Shown piece by piece: positions 28,679 to 36,552 of a stretch of DNA of 64,000 nucleotides (the first letter of the stretch is position 1; every line of letters starts with the position of its first letter). The position numbers and the translations under genes were made by a program. The notes under the pieces were generated by a model that ran no database searches, was not told the origin of the DNA, and saw only the letters and a program-made list of their open reading frames with translations. Source of the DNA: Desulfuromonas soudanensis (GTDB lineage Bacteria > Desulfobacterota > Desulfuromonadia > Desulfuromonadales > WTL); the NCBI RefSeq assembly GCF_001278055.1, contig NZ_CP010802.1, forward strand, positions 62,001 through 126,000, in the 5' to 3' direction.

Positions 28679-30124
28679 CTATCCCTTGATCACCGCCAGC
28701 GGCCGCAGCCGGGCGACGATCTTGCCGATCCCCGCCCGTTGCACCACGTCGACCACCTCGGTGACGTCCTTGTAGGCCTCGGAAATCTCCTCGGCGACCG
28801 TGGCCTGTCCGGCGGCGCGGATGAGAATCCCCCGGGCGGCGAGTTCCCCCACGATGTTGCGGCCGTGGGCGGCCTTCTTGGCGGCATGGCGGGACATGAC
28901 CCGACCGGCGCCGTGGCAGGTCGAGCCGAAGGTTTCGGAAAAGGCCCCGGCGGTGCCGACGAGGACGTAGGAATAGCGCCCCATGTCGCCGGGGATGAGG
29001 ACCGGCTGGCCGACGCTGCGGTAGAGTTCGGGGGTCTGGGGGTGTCCCGGAGGGAAGGCGCGGGTCGCCCCCTTGCGATGCACGCAGAGGCGCCGATTTT
29101 CTCCGCCGATCTTGTGGGTCTCCATCTTGGCGATGTTGTGGCAGACGTCGTAGATCACCGAGAGGCGCAGGTCGCCTTCGCCGAGGGCGAAAACCTCGGC
29201 GAAGGATTCGCGCACCCAGGCGGTGATCAGCTGACGGTTGGCGAAGGCGAAGTTGGCGGCGCAGGCCATGGCCGCCAGGTAGTGGCGCCCCTCGGAACTG
29301 GTGAGGGGGGCGCAGCAGAGCTGCCGGTCGGGGAGTTCGATGCCGTATTTGCGGCTGGCCGAGAGCATGGTCCGCAGGGAGTCATCGCAGACCTGGTAAC
29401 CGAGGCCGCGGCTTCCCGTGTGGATGCTGACGGTGATCTGGCCGGGGAAGAGGCCGAGCACCTCGGCGACCCGGAGATCGACGATCTCGTCAACGACCTG
29501 GACTTCGAGGAAGTGATTGCCGCTGCCGAGGGTGCCGAGCTGGGCCCGCCCACGCTCCAGGGCCCGCTCGGAAACGAGCTCGGGATCGGCGCCGGCGATG
29601 GTCCCTCCTTCCTCGATGTGGAGCAAATCCTCGGCGCTGCCGAAGCCGTGCTCCACCGCCCAGCGTGCCCCCTGGCGCAGAACCCTGGTCTCCTCTTCGA
29701 TGGAGAGCTTTAAGTCGCGGCGCTGCGAACCGACCCCCGAAGGGACGTTGGTAAAGAGGGTGTCGGCGAGGGCCTTGAGGCGCGGCCGGACCTGATCTTC
29801 CACGAGGGCCGAGCGCAACAGACGCACTCCGCAGTTGATGTCGTAGCCGACTCCGCCGGGGGAGACGATTCCCCCCTCCTCCGGGTCGAAGGCGGCGACG
29901 CCGCCGATGGGGAAGCCGTATCCCCAGTGAATATCGGGCATGGCGATGGACGGACCGACGATCCCCGGCAGGGTGGCGACGTTGCGCACCTGCGCCAGGG
30001 CCTCCTCCTTCTGCAGCGCGGCCATCATCTGCCGGCTGGCAAAGACCAGCCCCTCGGTGCGCATCGCGCCCTCTTTCGGGATGCGCCAGCGGCAGGCGTC
30101 GATCTGTTCAATGCGCAGCGTCAT
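28679..30124 (-). CDS. rtcB: RtcB, RNA-splicing/repair ligase
   Basis: A 481-residue GTP- and Mn2+-dependent ligase that joins RNA 2',3'-cyclic phosphate or 3'-phosphate ends to 5'-OH ends. Metal and GMP-binding motifs are present: GGVGYDINCGVR (Cys ligand), GSGNHFLEVQ, HTGSRGLGYQV, and TCHGAGRVMSRHAAK near the guanylylated His. Start ATG at 30124 with GGGGA upstream. The archease gene ends 8 nt upstream on the same strand, so the enzyme and its activator are cotranscribed. Confidence 0.97.
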   Translation of the reverse strand: MTLRIEQIDACRWRIPKEGAMRTEGLVFASRQMMAALQKEEALAQVRNVATLPGIVGPSIAMPDIHWGYGFPIGGVAAFDPEEGGIVSPGGVGYDINCGVRLLRSALVEDQVRPRLKALADTLFTNVPSGVGSQRRDLKLSIEEETRVLRQGARWAVEHGFGSAEDLLHIEEGGTIAGADPELVSERALERGRAQLGTLGSGNHFLEVQVVDEIVDLRVAEVLGLFPGQITVSIHTGSRGLGYQVCDDSLRTMLSASRKYGIELPDRQLCCAPLTSSEGRHYLAAMACAANFAFANRQLITAWVRESFAEVFALGEGDLRLSVIYDVCHNIAKMETHKIGGENRRLCVHRKGATRAFPPGHPQTPELYRSVGQPVLIPGDMGRYSYVLVGTAGAFSETFGSTCHGAGRVMSRHAAKKAAHGRNIVGELAARGILIRAAGQATVAEEISEAYKDVTEVVDVVQRAGIGKIVARLRPLAVIKG

Positions 30125-30132
30125 AATATCCC

Positions 30133-30549
30133 CTACAAATCGACGTAGAGACGGGCCAGCCACCGGCCATCGCTGGGTTCAACCCGAAGCCGGTGATAGG
30201 TCACCGCCTTGACTTCCCGCTCCACGGGATGGCGCAGCGGGTCGAAGGGTTCGCCGCGGATCCGTCCCCTGAGGGACGTGCCTTTGATTTCCTCGAGCTC
30301 GAAATCGACGGGGAAGAGACCTTCGACTTCGAAGCGGTAGAGGATTTCGCTGAGCCAGGAAACCAGAAGCTCTCCGTAATCTCCGCCGCGCAGGGAGACC
30401 GTCCGCTCTTCGATGGCTCGACCCCCGGCCTCTCCCCAGATCATCTCCTTGAGGGCGCAGGCCGCACCGGCGAAGAGCTCCTCGAGGGTGTCGGCGTGCA
30501 CCTCGATCCCCATGTCGGCGGTGTGCTCCAGCAGGCGGTAGCTCTCCAT
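30133..30549 (-). CDS. Archease, RtcB-activating protein
   Basis: A 138-residue cytoplasmic protein that helps RtcB load guanylate and turn over many times. Family features: start MESYRLLEHTADMGIEVHA with conserved His and Asp, the middle SWLSEILYRFEVEGLFP, and C-terminal EVKAVTYHRLRVE with Asp-containing end LYVDL. The start at 30549 is chosen because the family begins with this Tyr-x-x-x-x-His-Thr-Ala-Asp block. Directly upstream of rtcB. Confidence 0.95.
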   Translation of the reverse strand: MESYRLLEHTADMGIEVHADTLEELFAGAACALKEMIWGEAGGRAIEERTVSLRGGDYGELLVSWLSEILYRFEVEGLFPVDFELEEIKGTSLRGRIRGEPFDPLRHPVEREVKAVTYHRLRVEPSDGRWLARLYVDL

Positions 30550-30576
30550 CTCGTCCCCGTTCTTTTCCCGGGCGCA

Positions 30577-30612
30577 AAGAAAAAGAACCAGAGAAGGCAA
30601 CTTCGTCTGGTT
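30577..30612 (-). terminator. Terminator between the BCAM0308-like gene and archease-rtcB
   Basis: On the minus strand AACCAGACGAAG-TTGC-CTTCTCTGGTT forms a stem with one bulged C, followed by CTTTTTCTTT. It separates the two transcripts, so archease-rtcB needs its own promoter. Confidence 0.65.
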
Positions 30613-30636
30613 CGAAGGCCGGTCAGTCTCCAGCGT

Positions 30637-31155
30637 TCATTCCGCCCGCTCCCAGTCGACCCGGCAGACGGCGTGCTCCTGCGACCAGGTGACCTTCAGG
30701 TCTCCCTGATGGGCCTTGTGCAGGGCCCGTCCGAGATGCTCGGCCAGTTTCTGCTCGGTCGTCTCGATGACCAGGTCGTCCCCCTCGCGGTCGATGCGCA
30801 TGATCCGCTGCAGGGGGTTCTTGGCCATGGCCTTGTCTTCCTCGTTTTTGAGGATGTTGCGGATCTCCTCCTCGTGCTCCCAGAAGTATTCCCCCTTGAG
30901 GGTGACGATCCCTTCCGGATAGCGCTCGGCGATTTTCTGGCAGGCCGGGCAGGTGACCCAGTGGGGATCACCTGCGGCACTTTCGGCGGCGAAGGCTTCG
31001 GGGTCGAGATACCAGCGCTTGTTGCGGTACAGGGCGTGGCACCCCTGGCAGAGGGCGACCTCCTTCATTCCGCCTGCGGGGAGATAGGGATCGGCGCTGG
31101 TTTTCACCCGGCCGCGCTTGTCGCTGATTCCGAATTTGCTCACATCCCGTTGCAT
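30637..31155 (-). CDS. BCAM0308-like zinc-ribbon protein
   Basis: A 172-residue protein with two CxxC pairs, CQGC (about residue 36) and CPAC (about residue 69), that together would bind zinc. A helical C-terminal part ends in a small alpha/beta region (DDLVIETTEQKLAEHLGRALHKA). It matches my memory of the BCAM0308 family, whose function is unknown; a link to nucleic acid or ribosome binding is only a guess. Its start is 305 nt from the divergent hydrogenase operon, and a terminator ends it. Confidence 0.8.
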   Translation of the reverse strand: MQRDVSKFGISDKRGRVKTSADPYLPAGGMKEVALCQGCHALYRNKRWYLDPEAFAAESAAGDPHWVTCPACQKIAERYPEGIVTLKGEYFWEHEEEIRNILKNEEDKAMAKNPLQRIMRIDREGDDLVIETTEQKLAEHLGRALHKAHQGDLKVTWSQEHAVCRVDWERAE

Positions 31156-31460
31156 AGGGCCCCCTTTCCTTTGTGCGGCGGGGCTTTACAGCCCTTCCGT
31201 AAAAACAGTATAGCACCAATCGCCGCCCTGCATAGAAAGGGAACGACTCTGGCTGCCGGTCGCCGGACCCGGGGACCCGATGCGGAAAAGTGGGAGGGAC
31301 TTCTGCCGGAAAGGCCCCGGGGACGGATCGGTTCTGTGCGACTTTTAATTCGCAGTTGACAGCATGTAAAACAGTGTTATCCTTCGGCAATGCACTGGAA
31401 TACGGTTACTCTTACCCCGGTCTTTCACGGTGAAGCAACCCCGCACAGGAGGAGCGACAG
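31156..31460. other. Intergenic control region of the hydrogenase operon
   Basis: 305 bases between divergent genes. The left part shows nothing clear. The right part holds the promoter at 31356-31383 and a leader of about 70 nt ending in AGGAGG before the small-subunit ATG. Confidence 0.5.
31356..31383 (+). promoter_or_regulatory. Sigma-70-type promoter of the hydrogenase operon
   Basis: A consensus TTGACA at 31356-31361, 16-base spacer, and TATCCT at 31378-31383. Confidence 0.6.
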
Positions 31461-32582
31461 ATGAAAGTGGACGAGACCTCTCCCGACGGTACCCTGCCGG
31501 AAGCGATTCTGCAGGCCTGGGAGGCGCGCGGCGTCGGCCGCCGCGACTTTATCAAGTACTGTACCGCCCTGGCCGCCACCCTGGCCCTCCCTCCCGCCCT
31601 GATCCCGCGCCTTGCCGCGGCCATGGAGGCCGATAACCGGCCGCCGGTGATCTGGCTGGAATTTCAGGGGTGTACCGGCGATACGGAGGCGCTGCTGCGG
31701 GCCAACCAGCCGACGGTGGCCGAACTGATTCTCGACCGCCTCTCCGTCGAATACCACGAGACGATCATGGCCGCCGCCGGCGCCCAGGCTGAAGAGGCCA
31801 AATGGGCGGCCGTGGAGAAGTACAAGGGGCAATACATCGCCGTGGTCGAAGGGTCGATTCCTGCCGGCGACGGCGGCGTCTACTGCTGCGTCGGCGGAGA
31901 CAGCGCCCTGAACATCGTCCGGAAGGTCTGCGGGAATGCCGCTGCGACCATCGCCGTCGGCAACTGCGCCTCCTTCGGCGGCATCCCCGCCGCCGCTCCC
32001 AATCCGACGGGAGCCATCTCCGTGCAGCAGGCGGTCCCCGGGGCGACGGTGATCAATCTTCCGGGATGCCCCCTCAACGCCGACAACCTCACCGCCACCA
32101 TCGTCCATTACCTGACCTTCGGCAGGCTTCCGGCCGTCGACGGTCTGAACCGCCCCTTTTTCGCCTACGGCAAGCGGATCCACGACAACTGCGAGCGCCG
32201 CTCCCACTTCGACGCCGGCCAGTACGCCGAGGCCTTCGGGGATGACGGCCACCGCCGGGGGCACTGCCTGTACAAGCTGGGGTGCAAGGGGCCGGAAACC
32301 TTTCACAACTGCCCGACGGTGCGCTACAACGAGGGACAGAGCTGGCCGGTCATGGCCGGCCACGGCTGCATCGGCTGCGCCGAGCCGCACTTCTGGGACA
32401 CGATGACCCCCTTTTACCGGCGCCTCCCGGCCGTCCCCGGATTCGGCGTCGAGGCGACGGCCGACAAGATCGGTCTCGGCCTGGCCGCCGCCACCGCTCT
32501 GGCCTTCGGTGCCCACGGAGTGGCGAGCGCCTTCCGCAAGGGGGATGCCATGGAATCGGATAAAGTGAAGAAGGAGGAGTAA
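31461..32582 (+). CDS. [NiFe]-hydrogenase small subunit (Hya-type, group 1f/1h-like)
   Basis: Electron-transfer subunit of a membrane-bound uptake hydrogenase. A Tat signal RRDFIKYC (from residue 27) exports the folded heterodimer. Fe-S ligand regions follow: GCTGD (71-75), GNCASFGG, LPGCPLN for the proximal cluster; HDNCERR, CLYKLGCKGP, HNC and GCIGCAEPHFWD for the others. Residue 74 is Asp where most hydrogenases have the second proximal Cys (CTGC). A C-terminal hydrophobic helix and charged tail anchor it. Gene order small-large-cytochrome b-protease matches Hya of Geobacter sulfurreducens. Three bases separate it from the large subunit. Confidence 0.95.
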   Translation: MKVDETSPDGTLPEAILQAWEARGVGRRDFIKYCTALAATLALPPALIPRLAAAMEADNRPPVIWLEFQGCTGDTEALLRANQPTVAELILDRLSVEYHETIMAAAGAQAEEAKWAAVEKYKGQYIAVVEGSIPAGDGGVYCCVGGDSALNIVRKVCGNAAATIAVGNCASFGGIPAAAPNPTGAISVQQAVPGATVINLPGCPLNADNLTATIVHYLTFGRLPAVDGLNRPFFAYGKRIHDNCERRSHFDAGQYAEAFGDDGHRRGHCLYKLGCKGPETFHNCPTVRYNEGQSWPVMAGHGCIGCAEPHFWDTMTPFYRRLPAVPGFGVEATADKIGLGLAAATALAFGAHGVASAFRKGDAMESDKVKKEE

Positions 32583-32585
32583 ACG

Positions 32586-34298
32586 ATGTCGAAAAAAATT
32601 GTTGTCGACCCGGTGACCCGCATCGAAGGACACCTGCGCATCGAGGCCCAGGTCGAAGGGGGAAAGATCGTCAACGCCTGGAGCTCCTCCACCGCCTTTC
32701 GCGGCATCGAAACGATCCTTAAAGGGCGCGACCCGAGGGACGCCCATCACTTCACCCAGCGCTTCTGCGGGGTCTGCACCACGGTCCATTCCATCGCCAG
32801 CATCCGCTGCGTCGAGGACGCGCTCAAGATCCAGATCCCCGACAACGCCCGCCTGATCCGCAACCTGATCATGGCCATCCAGAGCGTGCAGGATCACGTC
32901 ATCCACTTCTATCATCTGCATGCCCTCGACTGGGTCGACATCACCTCGGCCCTGAAGGCCGATCCGGCGGCGACGGCCCGTCTGGCCCAGTCCATCTCCG
33001 AATGGCCGCAGGCGAGTGCCACCTACTTCAAGACGAACCAGGAGCGCATCGCCGCCTTTGTCGGCACCGGACGGCTCGGCCCCTTCGCCAACGGCTACTG
33101 GGGGCACAGCGCCTATCGCCTGCCGGCGGAAGCCAACCTGATGGCGGTCGCCCACTATCTCGAGGCGCTCGAGTGGCAGAAGGACATCATCCGCATCCAT
33201 GCCATTCTCGGCTCGAAGAATCCCCATCCCCAGACCTTTCTCGTCGGCGGCATGGCGATCCCCGTCGATCCGGACAGCCAGAACGCCATCAATGCCGACA
33301 AGCTGGCGCTGATCGGCAAGCTCCTCAAAAAGGCGCGGGTCTTCGTCGAACAGGTCTACATCCCCGATCTTCTGGCGGTGGCTTCCTTCTACAAGGAGTG
33401 GGCGGGGATCGGCGGCGGGGTCGGCAACTTCCTGACCTACGGCGACTTCCCCATGGACAACAGCGGCAGCCTGGAGAGCAATTACTTTCCGCGGGGGGTG
33501 ATCCTCGGCAGGGACCTGGCCAACGTGATGCCGATGGACGAGGAAAAGATCACCGAATACGTCACCCATTCCTGGTACAGCTATTCCGGCGGCGACGGCA
33601 AGGGGCTGCATCCCTACGACGGCGAAACCAGCCACAACTACACCGGTCCCAGGCCCCCCTACGACTTTCTCGACACCGACGACAAGTATTCCTGGGTCAA
33701 GGCCCCGCGCTACATGGATCAGCCGATGGAGGTCGGTCCCCTGGCCCGCATGGTCGTGGCCTACGCCCGGGGTCACAAGGAGGTGCAGGAGACGGTCAAC
33801 TTCGTTCTCGGCAAGCTCGGCGTCGGCCCGGAAGCCCTCTTCTCAACCCTGGGACGCACCGCCGCCCGGGGGATCGAAACCCTGCTTCTGGCGCAGAAGA
33901 GCGAGTTGTGGCTGCAGCAGCTCACGGACAACATGGGGCGGGGGATTCTGGCGGTGCACAACGGCGAGCGCTGGGATCCGGCGACCTGGCCGAAGGAGTC
34001 CCGCGGTTTCGGCTACCACGAGGCGCCCCGCGGCGCCCTCGGCCACTGGATCCGCATCGAAAACGGCGCCATCGCCAATTTCCAGGCCGTCGTCCCCTCG
34101 ACCTGGAACGCCGGCCCCCGCGACCCCATGGGGCAGATGGGTCCCTACGAGGCGGCGCTGATCGGCACGCCCGTCGCCGACCCGGGAAAACCCCTGGAAA
34201 TTCTCCGCACCATTCACTCCTTCGACCCCTGTCTGGCCTGCGCCGTTCACGTCCTCGACGGCCGCGGGACGGAGATGGTGCAGGTCAAGGTTCTGTAG
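32586..34298 (+). CDS. [NiFe]-hydrogenase large subunit
   Basis: Catalytic subunit, 570 residues, holding the NiFe(CN)2CO centre that splits H2. The two nickel-binding motifs are intact: RFCGVCTTVH (Cys61, Cys64) and DPCLACAVH near the C-terminus. Fifteen residues follow the final His and would be removed by the protease encoded two genes downstream after nickel insertion. It has no signal of its own, so it would be exported with the small subunit. Ribosome site AGGAGG. Neighbours support a periplasm-facing uptake enzyme. Confidence 0.97.
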   Translation: MSKKIVVDPVTRIEGHLRIEAQVEGGKIVNAWSSSTAFRGIETILKGRDPRDAHHFTQRFCGVCTTVHSIASIRCVEDALKIQIPDNARLIRNLIMAIQSVQDHVIHFYHLHALDWVDITSALKADPAATARLAQSISEWPQASATYFKTNQERIAAFVGTGRLGPFANGYWGHSAYRLPAEANLMAVAHYLEALEWQKDIIRIHAILGSKNPHPQTFLVGGMAIPVDPDSQNAINADKLALIGKLLKKARVFVEQVYIPDLLAVASFYKEWAGIGGGVGNFLTYGDFPMDNSGSLESNYFPRGVILGRDLANVMPMDEEKITEYVTHSWYSYSGGDGKGLHPYDGETSHNYTGPRPPYDFLDTDDKYSWVKAPRYMDQPMEVGPLARMVVAYARGHKEVQETVNFVLGKLGVGPEALFSTLGRTAARGIETLLLAQKSELWLQQLTDNMGRGILAVHNGERWDPATWPKESRGFGYHEAPRGALGHWIRIENGAIANFQAVVPSTWNAGPRDPMGQMGPYEAALIGTPVADPGKPLEILRTIHSFDPCLACAVHVLDGRGTEMVQVKVL

Positions 34299-34333
34299 GG
34301 CGGTAACGAGTCACGGAGTCGCCGGCAGATTTT

Positions 34334-34361
34334 GTCACCCGTCACGCGTCACCTGTCACGC
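34334..34361. repeat. Four tandem GTCACNN heptamers
   Basis: GTCACCC, GTCACGC, GTCACCT and GTCACGC follow one another without gaps, between the large-subunit and cytochrome b genes. Confidence 0.7.
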
Positions 34362-34376
34362 TATCAGGAGGTCGCC

Positions 34377-35027
34377 ATGCTTGAAATCCGCTATGTCTGG
34401 GAATGGCCGGTGCGCATCACCCACTGGGTCAACGTCCTCTGTGTGGTCATCCTCTCCCTCACCGGTTATTACATCGGCTCCCCCTTTATCGCCGGGAGCG
34501 ACGGCGCCTTTGTCATGGGCTGGGTGCGCTTCATCCACTTCGTGGCCGCCTATGCCCTGACCGTTTCCCTGCTGGCGCGCGTTTACTGGATGTTCGCCGG
34601 CAACCATCACGCCTCCTGGCGGGCCTTCATCCCTTGGACGACGGCTCAGGGGCGGCGCAACTTCGTCAAGATGCTGCGCTACTACACCTTTACCGGCAAA
34701 AAGATCTCCTACGAGGTCGGCCACAATCCGGTCGCCGCCCTCGCCTATGCCGGAATCTTCTTTCTCTTTTTCCTCCAGATCGTTTCGGGTTTCGCTCTTT
34801 ACAGCCAGTACAATCCCGGGGGGACCGCCGCGGCTCTCTTCTCCCCCGTTTTCGGTCTCCTGGGGAATCAGTGGCTGCGGCTCGGGCATCACGGGGTGAT
34901 GTGGCTCCTCATCGGCTTCATCATCAACCACATCTACAGCGCCTGGCTGATGGACATCAAGGAAAGAAACGGCACCATCAGCGGGATTTTCAGCGGTTAC
35001 CGCTACATCGAACCCCGGGATCTCTGA
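34377..35027 (+). CDS. Hydrogenase cytochrome b subunit
   Basis: A 216-residue di-haem b-type cytochrome that takes electrons from the small subunit and passes them to the quinone pool. Four membrane helices (about 18-35, 55-75, 120-145, 175-195) carry haem-ligand His residues: RITHWVN in helix 1, RFIHFVAAY in helix 2, and RLGHHGVMWL and NHIYSAW near helix 4. The start at 34377 has AGGAGG six bases upstream; the in-frame ATG at 34332 lies in the tandem repeat. The stop TGA overlaps the next ATG. Confidence 0.95.
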   Translation: MLEIRYVWEWPVRITHWVNVLCVVILSLTGYYIGSPFIAGSDGAFVMGWVRFIHFVAAYALTVSLLARVYWMFAGNHHASWRAFIPWTTAQGRRNFVKMLRYYTFTGKKISYEVGHNPVAALAYAGIFFLFFLQIVSGFALYSQYNPGGTAAALFSPVFGLLGNQWLRLGHHGVMWLLIGFIINHIYSAWLMDIKERNGTISGIFSGYRYIEPRDL

Positions 35028-35521
35028 TGGCGATTCTCGTCCTGGGTCTGGGCAACAGCCTGATGAACGACGACGCCTTCGGCGGGGAGGTGGTGGCCCT
35101 TCTGCGGCAGCGCTTCTCTTTTCCCGAGGGGGTGAGCGTCGTCGATGGCGGCACCCTCGGCCTCGACCTCCTGCCGTTTCTCGAGGGGGTGGAGCGATTG
35201 CTCATCGTCGATGCCGTCGCCATGGGGGCCCCGCCGGGGACGGTCTTTCGTCTCGAGGGGGACGAGGTGCCGCGGGCCTTTGCCGGCAAGCTCTCGGTTC
35301 ATCAGATGGGGCTGCAGGACCTTCTGGCGGTGGCCGAGCTGCAGGGAAACCTCCCGCCGACCCTGGTTTTCCGGGGGGTGCAGCCGGGGTCCATCGAAAT
35401 GGGGATGCGGATGTCGCCGCCGGTCGTCGCGGCCCTCGACCGGGTGGTCTCGGAGGTCGCATCGGACCTTGCGGCCTGGGGGGCACCCCCCCGGCCGCGG
35501 ATTACCGTGAACGGAGGATAG
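35027..35521 (+). CDS. Hydrogenase maturation protease
   Basis: A 164-residue nickel-dependent endopeptidase of the HyaD/HybD family that trims the large subunit's C-terminus once nickel is in place. The start LGLGNSLMNDDAFGGEVV carries the nickel-binding acidic residue, DGGTLGLDLLPFLEG is the second conserved block, and SVHQMGLQDLLA supplies the His ligand. Its ATG shares a base with the cytochrome b stop, so translation is coupled. Confidence 0.95.
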   Translation: MAILVLGLGNSLMNDDAFGGEVVALLRQRFSFPEGVSVVDGGTLGLDLLPFLEGVERLLIVDAVAMGAPPGTVFRLEGDEVPRAFAGKLSVHQMGLQDLLAVAELQGNLPPTLVFRGVQPGSIEMGMRMSPPVVAALDRVVSEVASDLAAWGAPPRPRITVNGG

Positions 35522-35524
35522 ATC

Positions 35525-35938
35525 ATGTCTCTTTCCTCGACCGCCCTGGGGCTCCTTCTTCTGATCACCTTCGTCGCCGGCTGCAGCGACTTGGTCCCCG
35601 ATTACCCCCGCCGGGAGCCCCCGGCCGGCCTTCTCGGCGACGCCGCCCGGCAGGAGGCCGGTGCCGCCCTCTTTTCCCTCCACTGTGCGGTCTGCCACGG
35701 TACCCCCGAAGAGGGGCGCACGCCGCGGGCCGACTTTTTCGTCCCCCCCGCCCCCGATTTCACCTCTGCCACCTACCGCAGCGCCGATCCCGCCTACCTC
35801 TTCTGGCGCATCCAGAAGGGTAAAGCCGTCGAACCCTACCTCTCGGGCGGCTCGGTGATGCCGGCCTGGGGGCCCCACCTCTCCGACGAGGAGCTCTGGT
35901 CGCTGGTCGCCTACATTCTCCGGCGCTCCGGTTCCTAG
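35525..35938 (+). CDS. Lipoprotein cytochrome c (mono-haem)
   Basis: A 137-residue protein with a lipoprotein signal (hydrophobic LGLLLLITF, lipobox VAGC, Cys about residue 20) and a class I cytochrome c domain: haem site CAVCH and axial Met in SVMPAWG. It follows the protease by 3 nt, so it belongs to the hydrogenase operon. It could accept electrons from the hydrogenase on the periplasmic side, beside cytochrome b; that partnership is inference. Its last 4 bases overlap the end of the convergent ATPase operon. Confidence 0.9.
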   Translation: MSLSSTALGLLLLITFVAGCSDLVPDYPRREPPAGLLGDAARQEAGAALFSLHCAVCHGTPEEGRTPRADFFVPPAPDFTSATYRSADPAYLFWRIQKGKAVEPYLSGGSVMPAWGPHLSDEELWSLVAYILRRSGS

Positions 35939-36552
35939 TTCCTCTTCCCCTTGAAGCGTTTCAGGCGGTAGAAGGCCTCCCGCTCACGCTCGCCGAGGTG
36001 CTGGGCGATGGCGCGGATCTCCCCCCGCAACCGCGGAAGGATCCGTTCCTCGAGAACCCGGATGCGGCGGGTCGTCTTCAGCAGTTCCTCCCCCAGTCGT
36101 TTCAGTTTCCCTTCGAAGGCCGCCATCTCCAGCATCTGTTCGACGATCGTTTCGAAGCGGCTGAACGCTTCCTCGAGATGGGGGGTGGTGGACCGGTAGT
36201 CGTAGCCGCGTTTATCGGGGGTGCGCACCGGTCTTTGAGCGACCTGCACCTCGCGGTAGAAGAGTCCGAGAGCGTGGCGGGACAGGATCTCCACCCCCAG
36301 ATCGCGGCGCTCCGCCGCGGCCAGGGAGGCGACGAAGGTTTCCCCCTCGTGCCCCAGGGTCAGCTGCAGCTCCTCGATCCCCCGGCCGTAAGCGCGGCGG
36401 ATTTCCTCCCGGGAGCGCAGCAGGGGGCGGCTCGTTTCGAGGAGTTCGCGGATCAAAGCCTGGCGGCGCCCCTTGAGGATGCCGACGCTGCCGACCACCG
36501 ATTTGGCCTTTTCCCTGAGGAGGAGGAGATTGGTGCGGGTCTGGTGGATCAT
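35935..36552 (-). CDS. atpD: V/A-type ATP synthase subunit D (central stalk)
   Basis: A 205-residue rotor-shaft protein, two long helices forming an antiparallel coiled coil. The N-terminal block TRTNLLLLREKAKSVVGSVGILKGRRQALIREL is shortened here as the family marker beginning at residue 5; the C-terminal helix (RIRVLEERILPRLRGEIRAI) closes the coil. It connects the A3B3 head to the membrane ring. Last gene of the nine-gene ATPase operon; it overlaps atpB by 4 bases. Confidence 0.92.
   Translation of the reverse strand: MIHQTRTNLLLLREKAKSVVGSVGILKGRRQALIRELLETSRPLLRSREEIRRAYGRGIEELQLTLGHEGETFVASLAAAERRDLGVEILSRHALGLFYREVQVAQRPVRTPDKRGYDYRSTTPHLEEAFSRFETIVEQMLEMAAFEGKLKRLGEELLKTTRRIRVLEERILPRLRGEIRAIAQHLGEREREAFYRLKRFKGKRN

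Noticed and set aside
31384-31460. GEMM/c-di-GMP riboswitch before the hydrogenase operon
   Set aside because: Some GC pairing is present, but the conserved GEMM core sequences are not found.
31425-33776. A 783-codon open frame antisense to the hydrogenase genes
   Set aside because: Mirror of two well-supported genes; Gly/Val/Asp-rich composition typical of antisense frames in high-G+C DNA, and no ribosome site.
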